From: Pseudomonadota bacterium
Lineage (GTDB): Bacteria; Pseudomonadota; Alphaproteobacteria; Rhodobacterales; Rhodobacteraceae
Assembly (NCBI GenBank): GCA_027623875.1
Contig: JAQBUS010000080.1
Span: 1 to 6,258, forward strand
Reading direction: 5' to 3'
Length of the DNA stretch: 6,258 nt
Positions 1-5,244 of the stretch are shown here, one piece after another. Position 1 is the first letter of the stretch. Every line of letters begins with the position of its first letter. A model generated the notes under the pieces. That model did not search any database. It was not told where the DNA came from and saw only the letters and a list, made by a program, of their open reading frames with translations. The translations under genes and the position numbers were made by a program.

Positions 1-24
1 ATCACCACCTTCAAGGAGACATCC

Positions 25-432
25 ATGAAAATCATGAAAGCCGGATCACAACCTACAAAAAAAGCCTCGCCAGATTGGTTCACAGGCACAGTTTGGCAAG
101 ACCCAATCGTTGAAGCCCCTGAGCCCGCCCGAGTGCGCGCACTGAAGGTTGCGTTTGAACCAGGCGCCCGCACTGCGTGGCATACACACCCCCTAGGGCA
201 GACATTGCACGTTGTCAGTGGTCTTGGCTTAGTGGGGCTTAGAGGCGAGCGTCCACAACTTATTAAGACCGGTGATACAGTCTGGATACCACCCGGAGAA
301 GAACACTGGCATGGGGCGACGGCCACAAATAGCATGGCACATATCGCAATCCAAGAGGCATCAAAAGAGGGGGTTGCAGACTGGTTAGAACATGTCTCTG
401 ACGAGGACTACACGCTAAAAATAGAGGATTAG
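25..432 (+). CDS. Single-domain cupin, hydroxynitrile lyase-like (metal-binding)
   Basis: A complete 135-residue small cupin. The first cupin motif contains WHTHPLGQT with H53, H55 and Q59. The second contains GEEHWHG with H94 and H96, and H106 and Q110 follow. From memory, these match in number and spacing the manganese ligands (two His, Gln, His) and active-site His of bacterial cupin hydroxynitrile lyases such as the Granulicella enzyme, which also shares the GSQ, DWFTGTV and FEPGARTAWHTHPLGQT blocks. The start at 25 is supported by AAGGAG at 13-18, six bases upstream, and by family length. The frame is open to the window edge, so a longer N-terminus is formally possible but unlikely. Cytoplasmic: no signal peptide is seen. 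The natural substrate is unknown. Many close relatives are annotated only as cupin, so a mandelonitrile-cleaving role is inference. The next gene is convergent, so this is the last gene of any operon entering from the left. Confidence 0.88.
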   Translation: MKIMKAGSQPTKKASPDWFTGTVWQDPIVEAPEPARVRALKVAFEPGARTAWHTHPLGQTLHVVSGLGLVGLRGERPQLIKTGDTVWIPPGEEHWHGATATNSMAHIAIQEASKEGVADWLEHVSDEDYTLKIED

Positions 433-484
433 GTTCACTCAGTTTGAAATTGAAAACCCACTAAATACAGCTTAAGCAGAATTC

Positions 485-514
485 TAACATGGCCTCTTTT
501 ATGGCCCTTAGTTA
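485..514 (+). terminator. Weak hairpin downstream of the cupin gene
   Basis: The inverted repeat has outer arms TAAC (485-488) and GTTA (511-514) and inner arms GGCC (491-494) and GGCC (503-506) around an 8-base loop. It begins 53 bases after the cupin stop codon. A T-rich stretch follows only after about ten bases (524-531), so it is a poor fit to a classical intrinsic terminator. The rest of 433-660 shows no gene I can support. Confidence 0.25.
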
Positions 515-660
515 AATAGAACTATTTTTATAGGAACAGTTGCTCTTTAGCTTTTCAGCTCTTCTAGCTTGATCTGCTGAACAGCTTTCATTAAGCAACA
601 TTACTTGGAGAACCTATATGGTGCATCTGTTTAAGTGTAGATAGTACCTGGGCTTGAAGT

Positions 661-1296
661 TTATTTAGGTTTGGGAACCTCGAATTCAGTGCGAAGTTTT
701 TTGCAACGTCCTCTAGCCTCACATCCGTACATGTGATCGTTTACGATACCGGATGCCTGCATAAAGGCGTATGCTGTTGTAGGTCCGGTAAAGCCCCACC
801 CTCTCCGTATAAGTTCTTTACTTAACTCGGTTGACTCTGCGGTCTTGGAAACCATTCCCGAATCGACTTTGCTTGATTTCATTGGGGGCACTTTCGACCT
901 TCGTTCGTATTTCCAGAAAAAAGCCGCTAATGAGCCGAACTCTTCCTTCATTTCAAGGGCACGTTTTGCGTTGTTGATCGTGCTCTCAATTTTTCCTCTG
1001 TGCCTGATAATACCAGTGTCTTTCATTAGTTGGTCCACGTGTCGACTGTCGAACCGAGCTACTTTTTCAATTTCAAAGTTGGCAAAAGCTTTTCGAAAAT
1101 TCTCACGCTTGTTTAAGATTGTTAGCCAACTTAGGCCGGACTGAAAGCCCTCGAGACAAATTTTTTCAAAAATCCATCGGTCGTCACGTGTTGGCACACC
1201 CCATTCTTCATCATGATACTTTGAATAGGCATCGCTGCCGCAAGCCCACCCGCACCGGGCTATACCATCTGGTTCTTTAATAAGTGCATTTAACAT
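661..1296 (-). CDS. tag: DNA-3-methyladenine glycosylase I
   Basis: A 211-residue base-excision repair enzyme that removes 3-methyladenine from alkylated DNA (HhH superfamily, Tag family; E. coli Tag is 187 residues). Numbered from the chosen start, the zinc site is complete: C15 and H28 near the N-terminus (CGWACG, then YHDEEWG) and H188 and C192 near the C-terminus (NDHMYGC), with the same spacing as E. coli C4/H17 and H175/C179. The base-recognition residues are present: Y27, E49 in CLEG and W57 in GLSWLTIL. The block TGIIRHRGKIES is typical of the family. The frame is open to an ATG at 1416, but that would add 40 residues with no family counterpart. I chose the ATG at 1296 because homology begins just after it and GGAG lies about 12 bases upstream (1309-1312). 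The gene faces the cupin gene and has no same-strand neighbour close by. No LexA box of the alphaproteobacterial GTTC-N7-GTTC kind was seen upstream. Confidence 0.95.
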   Translation of the reverse strand: MLNALIKEPDGIARCGWACGSDAYSKYHDEEWGVPTRDDRWIFEKICLEGFQSGLSWLTILNKRENFRKAFANFEIEKVARFDSRHVDQLMKDTGIIRHRGKIESTINNAKRALEMKEEFGSLAAFFWKYERRSKVPPMKSSKVDSGMVSKTAESTELSKELIRRGWGFTGPTTAYAFMQASGIVNDHMYGCEARGRCKKLRTEFEVPKPK

Positions 1297-1327
1297 GAGA
1301 AATATTATCTCCGCGTAGATTTTTGTG

Positions 1328-1351
1328 CACCAAAATAGAGAGTTTTTGGTG
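1328..1351. promoter_or_regulatory. 8-bp perfect inverted repeat upstream of tag
   Basis: CACCAAAA (1328-1335) and TTTTGGTG (1344-1351) are perfect reverse complements separated by 8 bases. The element ends 32 bases upstream of the chosen tag start. It could be a repressor operator or a hairpin in the tag leader RNA. No T-run follows on the minus strand, so it is unlikely to be a terminator. No convincing -35/-10 pair was recognised around it. Confidence 0.35.
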
Positions 1352-1457
1352 TGTTTGAACAGTTTAGCTGAATTTAACGAAAACGCACAATGGTATTTGA
1401 TGCTATAAATGCGCATAATTACTTACCATGTATGACCCATGTGCCTGAAACGCATAA

Positions 1458-1643
1458 AATTTTAACGGTGTGGTTGATACGGCAACAGCTAACGGTGCGA
1501 CAATTCGGTGGCGTTACGCTAACCGAATGGAACATATAACATTCTTCATCTTAGAGGTTGATAGCTTCGAGCAAATTGATTTAGCTTTTGATGCAGTTAT
1601 ATGGTTCGGGCATTTTGAAATTACACCAGTAATCAAAAAATAA
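1458..1643 (+). pseudogene. Remnant of a small ferredoxin-like (DUF3303-type?) protein, C-terminal part
   Basis: An open frame of 61 codons runs from just after a TAA (1455-1457) to a TAA at 1641-1643. The C-terminal part reads like a real protein fold: a hydrophobic strand (HITFFILEV), an amphipathic helix (SFEQIDLAFDAV) and a final strand (GHFEITPVIKK). This beta-alpha-beta ending, with a Trp upstream (RWRYANRMEH), resembles the second half of small dimeric alpha/beta-barrel proteins of the DUF3303 kind, recalled from memory. There is no good start: GTG at 1470 and ATG at 1527 both lack a visible ribosome binding site and would give only 57 or 38 residues, about half a domain. I read it as a decayed gene that lost its N-terminus. 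A short functional peptide or chance cannot be excluded. It converges on the hydrolase gene with a shared AT-rich hairpin between the stop codons. Confidence 0.35.
1503..1528. repeat. REP-like stem-loop palindrome
   Basis: Arms ATTCGGT (1503-1509) and ACCGAAT (1522-1528) are perfect complements. Inside them GCG (1511-1513) pairs with CGC (1517-1519) around a TTA triloop. A G-T wobble (1510/1520) bridges the two parts and one A (1521) bulges, giving an 11-pair stem. No T-run follows. The core, containing GTTACGCTAACC, resembles the short palindromic repeats built on GGTTACGC/GCTAACC that are scattered through many proteobacterial genomes. That resemblance is from memory, and only one copy is in the window. 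Confidence 0.4.
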
Positions 1644-1673
1644 CTCAGGCTCGGAATGGAGTAGCAATTTTTT
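1635..1673. terminator. Possible bidirectional terminator between convergent frames
   Basis: The outer arms AAAAAAT (1635-1641) and ATTTTTT (1667-1673) pair perfectly. Inside them ACTC (1643-1646) pairs with GAGT (1659-1662) around a 12-base loop. The element lies between the stop of the plus-strand remnant (1641-1643) and the stop of the minus-strand hydrolase (1677-1679), and each strand has a T-run on its 3' side. The GC-containing part of the stem is only four pairs, so termination efficiency would be modest. Confidence 0.35.
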
Positions 1674-1676
1674 GGA

Positions 1677-2474
1677 TTATGGTTTTTGGTCTCGCATTAA
1701 ACTGTTAATGATTAACGGATTTACAACTTGTGGGTGCGTAGTGGGGGCCATATGACCTCCTAACTCTAATGTTTTAAAAGTCCACTCGGGACAATTTAGG
1801 ATAAATAGCTCGTTTAACTCTCTAATTGTTTTAACCGTATCTCTGGCCTGTATTAAGAATGTTTTTTTAGGTAATTTTGTTTGCCAAACCTCTAGAGGTG
1901 TAGTTTCATTCATTACAGCGCCCCATTCGAAAAGATTTGGTTTTAAAATTATCGAAAATTTTTCTTTTTGATGTTCCGATAACTTTTCCCAACTTCCCTT
2001 CCCATTCCAATAGTTCGCAAAAAAACTAACCGCTTTTTCCCAATCGTTTTTAAAATATGATTTTATATAATGTTGTAACAATAGAACCTCTTCAAAGGCT
2101 CCTAGGCGACCTTCTTGTTTTAATAGATAGAAGGGATTTGGTTCCAAAAGTATTAAGTTGTTGATGCGGTCTCCAAAATGCATTGCCGCCTTCATGGCGA
2201 CACTTCCACCAAAAGAGTGGCCTACAATCGAAAAGGTTTCATCTTTCAGGGTTGGAATTTTTTCGATAAGTGCAACTTGATCAAATAATGATTGAAGGTG
2301 GTCATTTTTCCAAGTGGGTGTTTTACCGTAACCAATCAAATTAAGTGCGATAAAATTAAACTTATCTGAAAAATTTTCAATAAGTGTTCTCCACTGGTTA
2401 GCACTGGAAGCGCTAGAGTGCAGAAGAACTACTTTTGGTCCAGTCCCGCTTTCAAAATAATCTACATCTTGCAA
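1677..2474 (-). CDS. Alpha/beta hydrolase fold protein
   Basis: A 265-residue hydrolase of the alpha/beta fold, of the esterase/haloperoxidase-like type. Numbered from the chosen start, the oxyanion-side motif LLHSSASSANQW lies near residues 17-28. The nucleophile elbow is GHSFGG with S87, the likely acid is D212 in LIQARDT, and the catalytic His is H241 in GGHMAPTTHP. The triad therefore looks intact. A helical cap lies between the elbow and the acid (roughly residues 115-195). There is no ATG near the N-terminus. The frame extends to a TTG at 2516 without a ribosome binding site, whereas the TTG at 2474 has GGAG exactly 8 bases upstream (2483-2486) and puts the first strand (VDYFESGTGPKVVLLH) where the family has it. 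No signal peptide is seen, and the substrate cannot be told from sequence. The gene is notably AT-rich beside the cupin and synthetase genes. It lies 98 bases downstream of the small basic protein gene on the same strand with no clear terminator between, so cotranscription is possible. Confidence 0.87.
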   Translation of the reverse strand: MQDVDYFESGTGPKVVLLHSSASSANQWRTLIENFSDKFNFIALNLIGYGKTPTWKNDHLQSLFDQVALIEKIPTLKDETFSIVGHSFGGSVAMKAAMHFGDRINNLILLEPNPFYLLKQEGRLGAFEEVLLLQHYIKSYFKNDWEKAVSFFANYWNGKGSWEKLSEHQKEKFSIILKPNLFEWGAVMNETTPLEVWQTKLPKKTFLIQARDTVKTIRELNELFILNCPEWTFKTLELGGHMAPTTHPQVVNPLIINSLMRDQKP

Positions 2475-2572
2475 GTTTTTAGCTCCGTTATCACAAACAA
2501 ATACTAGTCCGAACAATAAAGGAAAAAAAGATGAAACATTCTCTCACTTGTGTTCCTCACAGGAGAAAGGAA

Positions 2573-2707
2573 TTATTTAATGTTTTTTCCTCCAACTTTC
2601 ATAGGCGGTCGTCCAGAATTTGAGTCCGCTGTAGCAGAGACTTTTGTTTTGGCCTGTTTAGGCTTTTTTTTCTCTTTATTTCCACGTATATTGTTACCTT
2701 TACCCAT
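2573..2707 (-). CDS. Conserved small basic protein, KGNN/RGNKE type
   Basis: A 44-residue protein of unknown function. The sequence starts MGKGNNIRGNKEKKKPKQAK, continues through a Ser/Thr/Ala segment (VSATADSNSG) and ends GGKNIK. Lys and Arg make up about a third of it, and it has almost no hydrophobic core, so it is probably disordered and nucleic-acid-like in charge. I recall a widespread group of hypothetical proteobacterial proteins of similar length with the pattern MxKGNNxRGNKExKKPK followed by SATA-like residues and GGKxxK. This match is my reason for calling it real over the opposite-strand frame in the same place. The ATG at 2707 has AAGGA six bases upstream. The frame could extend to 2779, but the extra 24 residues are not typical and have no ribosome binding site that I see. 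It lies upstream of the hydrolase gene on the same strand. Confidence 0.72.
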   Translation of the reverse strand: MGKGNNIRGNKEKKKPKQAKTKVSATADSNSGRPPMKVGGKNIK

Positions 2708-2728
2708 TAGACTTCCTTCGAGTTTGCA

Positions 2729-2767
2729 ATGCCCTAAAAAGTCTTGATACAGACCGTTCTTGGGCAT
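2729..2767 (-). promoter_or_regulatory. Two-tier hairpin in the leader of the small basic protein gene
   Basis: ATGCCC (2729-2734) pairs perfectly with GGGCAT (2762-2767). Within it GTCT (2741-2744) pairs with AGAC (2751-2754) around a 6-base loop. The structure lies about 20 to 60 bases upstream of the start codon at 2707, leaving the ribosome binding site just outside the stem. It could affect translation or RNA stability. No known riboswitch class was recognised. Confidence 0.3.
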
Positions 2768-2790
2768 CTGGTTATCCACTATCCGTTTTA

Positions 2791-2796
2791 ATTATA
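2791..2796 (-). promoter_or_regulatory. Perfect -10 box candidate for the small basic protein gene
   Basis: The minus strand reads TATAAT here, 83 bases upstream of the start codon at 2707. No convincing -35 element is found 16-18 bases further upstream, and the region is AT-rich, so a chance match is quite possible. If it is used, the transcript would include the two-tier hairpin at 2729-2767. Confidence 0.25.
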
Positions 2797-2850
2797 TGAA
2801 AAGTGGCTTTCTTATTATTTAGTTACGTTTATCAAAAGGTTAGTTCCCCA

Positions 2851-2888
2851 AGCTTTTGCATAGAGGTAGAAATACCTTGGTTAAAGCT
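2851..2888 (+). other. Nested hairpin with GAAA loop
   Basis: AGGTA (2864-2868) and TACCT (2873-2877) pair around a GAAA tetraloop. Outside them AGCTTT (2851-2856) pairs with AAAGCT (2883-2888). An alternative pairing, CCAAG (2848-2852) with CTTGG (2876-2880), excludes the first. It is not in a gene. It may be part of an RNA ending at the terminator-like element at 2981-3010. Confidence 0.25.
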
Positions 2889-2980
2889 TTGAGATCAGCA
2901 GAGTCTAAAACCATGCAAGTAATTTGCCTATATCGGTGTTTTCATTATGCGCGGTGTTACTGGGTTTGCAACCTTTGAAT

Positions 2981-3010
2981 GGTCAGCATGTTTTGTACTG
3001 CCCTTTTTTT
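2981..3010 (+). terminator. Intrinsic terminator-like hairpin with T7 tail
   Basis: Nine-base arms (2981-2989 and 2995-3003) pair at seven positions with two mismatches around a 5-base loop. Seven T residues (3004-3010) follow immediately. No protein gene lies upstream on the plus strand within 500 bases, so if functional it would end a non-coding transcript or one reading in from the left. Confidence 0.35.
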
Positions 3011-3174
3011 AACTTGGTTTTATCTGAATTAAAAATCTAACGGCCTTTACCAAACCCAAGTCAAATCACTAGTACGGTGGAAAGTTTCCAGGATAGAACC
3101 TAGCATATTGAGGGGGTGGTATTTCTATCTTGCTTTGAGTTATCCAGCATTTTGCTCTGCTAAATAAATCCAAT

Positions 3175-3188
3175 GATAAAGTTTTATC
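3175..3188. promoter_or_regulatory. 14-bp palindrome upstream of the synthetase promoter
   Basis: GATAAA (3175-3180) and TTTATC (3183-3188) are perfect complements separated by two bases. The element lies 25 bases upstream of the proposed -35 box, a place where an activator could bind. It is AT-rich and short, so chance is a serious alternative. Confidence 0.25.
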
Positions 3189-3213
3189 GGAGCAAGACAT
3201 TTTGTCAGCATAG

Positions 3214-3241
3214 TTGACTTAGTTATTAAAACAAATCTAAT
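3214..3241 (+). promoter_or_regulatory. Sigma70-type promoter of the acyl-CoA synthetase gene
   Basis: TTGACT (3214-3219, five of six matches to the -35 consensus) and TCTAAT (3236-3241, five of six to the -10 consensus) are separated by 16 bases. Transcription would start near 3248, giving a leader of about 63 bases to the GTG at 3311. It is the best promoter match that I saw in the window. Confidence 0.45.
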
Positions 3242-3310
3242 TACGAAAGATATATTTTCGAGGTTTTGATTGGTGGCTTTGAATGGTTCATGTAGAAGAG
3301 GGCCCCTGTA

Positions 3311-4948
3311 GTGAAAGAGCATGTGAAGAAATTTGACTATGAAGAAATCCGATCTTCATTTTCTTTTGAGTGCCCCGACGATTTTAATTTTGCCTTTGAC
3401 GTTTTGGCAAAAAAAGCACTTGAAGTTGATAAGGTTGCACTTATTTCAATAGACCGAAACGGCAATCATGTTAAGGATGTTAGTTATGCAGAACTAGACC
3501 GTGTTTCATCACGGTTTGCAAATGCACTGCTCCGGTTGGGCGTTGCCAAGACAGATAATGTTTTGGTAGTTTTGCCCCGTATTCCGGAATGGTATCATGT
3601 GCTATTCGGATGTGCCAAGATGGGCGCTGTTGCAATGCCTGGCACTAACTTGCTAACAGCAAATGATATTGAATATCGAATAAACAGCGCAGGAGCCAAA
3701 GTTGTAGTCGTATCAGAAGTGCATGCGGGTTTTGTCGAAGCAATAAAGAAGAATTGCCCGACACTTGAGCACCTTATCCTTGTTAGAGGTATAAGAGCGG
3801 GTTGGCATAGCTTTGATGCCATATGCTCACAGTCCTCGGGTCATATCGATCGAAGTATGGTTCCGCCAACAAGTTCTAAAGATCTTATCTTAATTTATTT
3901 TACATCAGGTAGCACAGCAATGCCCAAAATGGTCGGGCGCGACCATGCGTATTCTCTTTCTCATTCAATAACTAAATCTTACTGGCAAGATTTGCGAGAA
4001 GATGATGTTCATTGGACTCTGACTGATACTGGCTGGGCAAAGGCAGCCTGGGGCTTGCTTTACCCGCAGCTTCTCGCAAGTTGTACTATTGTGCTTTATG
4101 ATGGAGAAGGGTTTGATCTTGAGACTCATTTGCGCATTATCAAACAGTACCGGGTTACAACTTTTTGCGCGCCACCAACTATCTATCGGTTGATGGCACA
4201 AGCAGACTTGTCAGGTGCAGATTTTAGTTCTTTAAGGCATTGCTTTGGGGCAGGTGAACCATTGAACCCTGAGGCCATGCGCGCCTGGAAAAAGGCGACA
4301 ACCTGTGACATCTATGATGGATATGGGCAGACCGAAACGATCAACATTGTGGCAAATTTTCCGGGTATGGAAATTCGCCCTGGATCAATGGGCAAACCTT
4401 GTCCCGGCTTGATCGTAGACATAATAGATGATGAGGGCAATATTCTTGCTAATGGAGAGATTGGCCATATCGGCATTAAAATCACTGACCCTTATCCACC
4501 GGGCCTCTTTACGGGATATTATCTTGATGACGCCAAAACGGCTGAAGTCTTTAGGAATGGTTGGTATTACAGCGGTGACACTGCAACCCGAGATTCGGAT
4601 GGTTACATATGGTTTGTTGGTCGATCTGATGACGTTATCTCGTCATCAGGATACCGTATCAGCCCCTTTGAAGTAGAGAGCGCGTTAATAGAGCATCTGG
4701 CGGTCGCTGAGTCTGCGGTTGTAGCTAAACCTGACCCTGTACGTGGTGGAATTGTCAAAGCCTATATTGTTTTAGCAAGTGGGTATGAGGCTTCAAACGA
4801 ACTAGTTGACGACATTCAAAATTTTGTCAAACAACATTCAGCTCCCTATAAATACCCTAGAGAAATAGAGTTTGTAGGGGCCCTCCCTAAGACAATCTCA
4901 GGTAAGATAAGGCGGGTAGAACTTCGAGAAAGCGCTGCCAAGGTATAA
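3311..4948 (+). CDS. Acyl-CoA synthetase, medium-chain/aromatic type (ANL superfamily)
   Basis: A 545-residue ATP-dependent acid:CoA ligase that adenylates a carboxylate and transfers the acyl group to CoA. The ANL motifs appear in order: the phosphate-binding loop A3 TSGSTAMPK (198-206), CAPPTIYR (286-293), A5 YGQTE (338-342), A7 YYSGD (419-423), hinge GRSDDVISSSGYRISPFEVE (437-456), and A10 PKTISGKIRR with catalytic K532. The segments HWTLTDTGWAKAAWG (234-248) and NFPGMEIRPGSMGKP (349-363) are typical of the bacterial medium-chain acyl-CoA synthetase branch, which also holds benzoate- and aminobenzoate-CoA ligases. The acid substrate cannot be named from sequence. One oddity is that position 203 is Ala where the signature expects Gly or Ser. 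The start is GTG, supported by GAGGG at 3298-3302, eight bases upstream. Length and N-terminus (YEEIRSSFSFECPDDFNFAFDV) fit the family. It is probably cytoplasmic and monocistronic, with its own promoter at 3214 and a 322-base gap after it. Confidence 0.95.
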   Translation: MKEHVKKFDYEEIRSSFSFECPDDFNFAFDVLAKKALEVDKVALISIDRNGNHVKDVSYAELDRVSSRFANALLRLGVAKTDNVLVVLPRIPEWYHVLFGCAKMGAVAMPGTNLLTANDIEYRINSAGAKVVVVSEVHAGFVEAIKKNCPTLEHLILVRGIRAGWHSFDAICSQSSGHIDRSMVPPTSSKDLILIYFTSGSTAMPKMVGRDHAYSLSHSITKSYWQDLREDDVHWTLTDTGWAKAAWGLLYPQLLASCTIVLYDGEGFDLETHLRIIKQYRVTTFCAPPTIYRLMAQADLSGADFSSLRHCFGAGEPLNPEAMRAWKKATTCDIYDGYGQTETINIVANFPGMEIRPGSMGKPCPGLIVDIIDDEGNILANGEIGHIGIKITDPYPPGLFTGYYLDDAKTAEVFRNGWYYSGDTATRDSDGYIWFVGRSDDVISSSGYRISPFEVESALIEHLAVAESAVVAKPDPVRGGIVKAYIVLASGYEASNELVDDIQNFVKQHSAPYKYPREIEFVGALPKTISGKIRRVELRESAAKV

Positions 4949-5040
4949 CGAATGTTTTAAATATTTTGCGTCGGGGGGCGGTGCACCTGCGGCATTTTAT
5001 ACCGGCTGGAATATTTAAGTTGCTTAGAGTTAAATCTTAA

Positions 5041-5068
5041 GCCAATAGGTTCACATTGGCAATATTTT
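5041..5068 (+). terminator. Hairpin downstream of the synthetase gene
   Basis: GCCAAT (5041-5046) and ATTGGC (5055-5060) are perfect 6-bp arms around an 8-base loop. They are followed by AATATTTT rather than a clean T-run. The hairpin lies 92 bases after the synthetase stop codon, a plausible weak intrinsic terminator. Confidence 0.35.
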
Positions 5069-5174
5069 GTGAAATTCTCGACATGCATTTCCGAGTGATT
5101 TACTTTTGAAATCCAATCTAAGGTACTAATTTTTTATTGGGTTAATATTGATTATGCTAGTCGTCAAAAAGTTG

Positions 5175-5198
5175 TTATCTCAGGTGGATAATTTTTTT
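5175..5198 (+). terminator. AT-rich hairpin with T7 tail
   Basis: TTATC (5175-5179) and GATAA (5187-5191) pair around a 7-base loop, followed directly by seven T residues (5192-5198). An A5 run at 5166-5170 could pair with the T-run on the other side, as in bidirectional terminators. The stem is poor in GC, so its strength is doubtful. It would shield the TPR gene from synthetase read-through. Confidence 0.35.
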
Positions 5199-5244
5199 AT
5201 TTAAAATGTTCCCGAGTATTCCACTTAGTTCCAGCAGTTTTCTG

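Larger units (their letters stand above)
2780..3310. other. Long gene-free region with hairpins and the synthetase promoter
   Basis: No coding frame here is convincing. Open frames are short (for example 21 codons from 2947 on the plus strand) and have no ribosome binding site. A 60-codon frame on the minus strand (3140-3322) overlaps the start of the synthetase gene and resembles nothing I know. The stretch does hold a nested hairpin (2851-2888), a plus-strand terminator-like hairpin (2981-3010), a 14-bp palindrome (3175-3188) and a likely sigma70 promoter (3214-3241). A small RNA between about 2840 and 3010 is possible but unproven. Confidence 0.5.

Noticed and set aside
536..600. Short minus-strand peptides (29 and 14 codons) downstream of tag
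   Set aside because: They have no ribosome binding site, are of chance length, and show no recognisable sequence.
845..1144. 99-codon open frame on the plus strand
   Set aside because: It lies fully inside tag on the other strand, shows no family resemblance and has no ribosome binding site. Tag has a complete set of family residues.
1297..1416. 40-codon N-terminal extension of tag
   Set aside because: Homology to Tag begins near CGWACG. The extension has no Tag counterpart and would cover the probable leader and inverted repeat.
1390..1539. 49-codon plus-strand frame starting at ATG 1390
   Set aside because: It has no ribosome binding site, its sequence is not recognisable, and it overlaps the more protein-like frame at 1458-1643.
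2520..2572. Frameshifted signal peptide in front of the hydrolase, from an out-of-frame ATG on the minus strand
   Set aside because: The out-of-frame codons run into a stop after eleven residues and the resulting peptide is not a convincing signal sequence. A TTG start with GGAG explains the gene more simply.
2550..2747. 65-codon plus-strand frame
   Set aside because: It is antisense to the conserved small basic protein, which has a good ribosome binding site and a recognisable motif.
3140..3322. 60-codon minus-strand frame
   Set aside because: It overlaps the synthetase start, has no recognisable domain, and crosses the proposed synthetase promoter.
3595..4676. Several open frames of 75-82 codons within the synthetase gene
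   Set aside because: All are shadows of the 545-residue enzyme, which has every core ANL motif in one frame.
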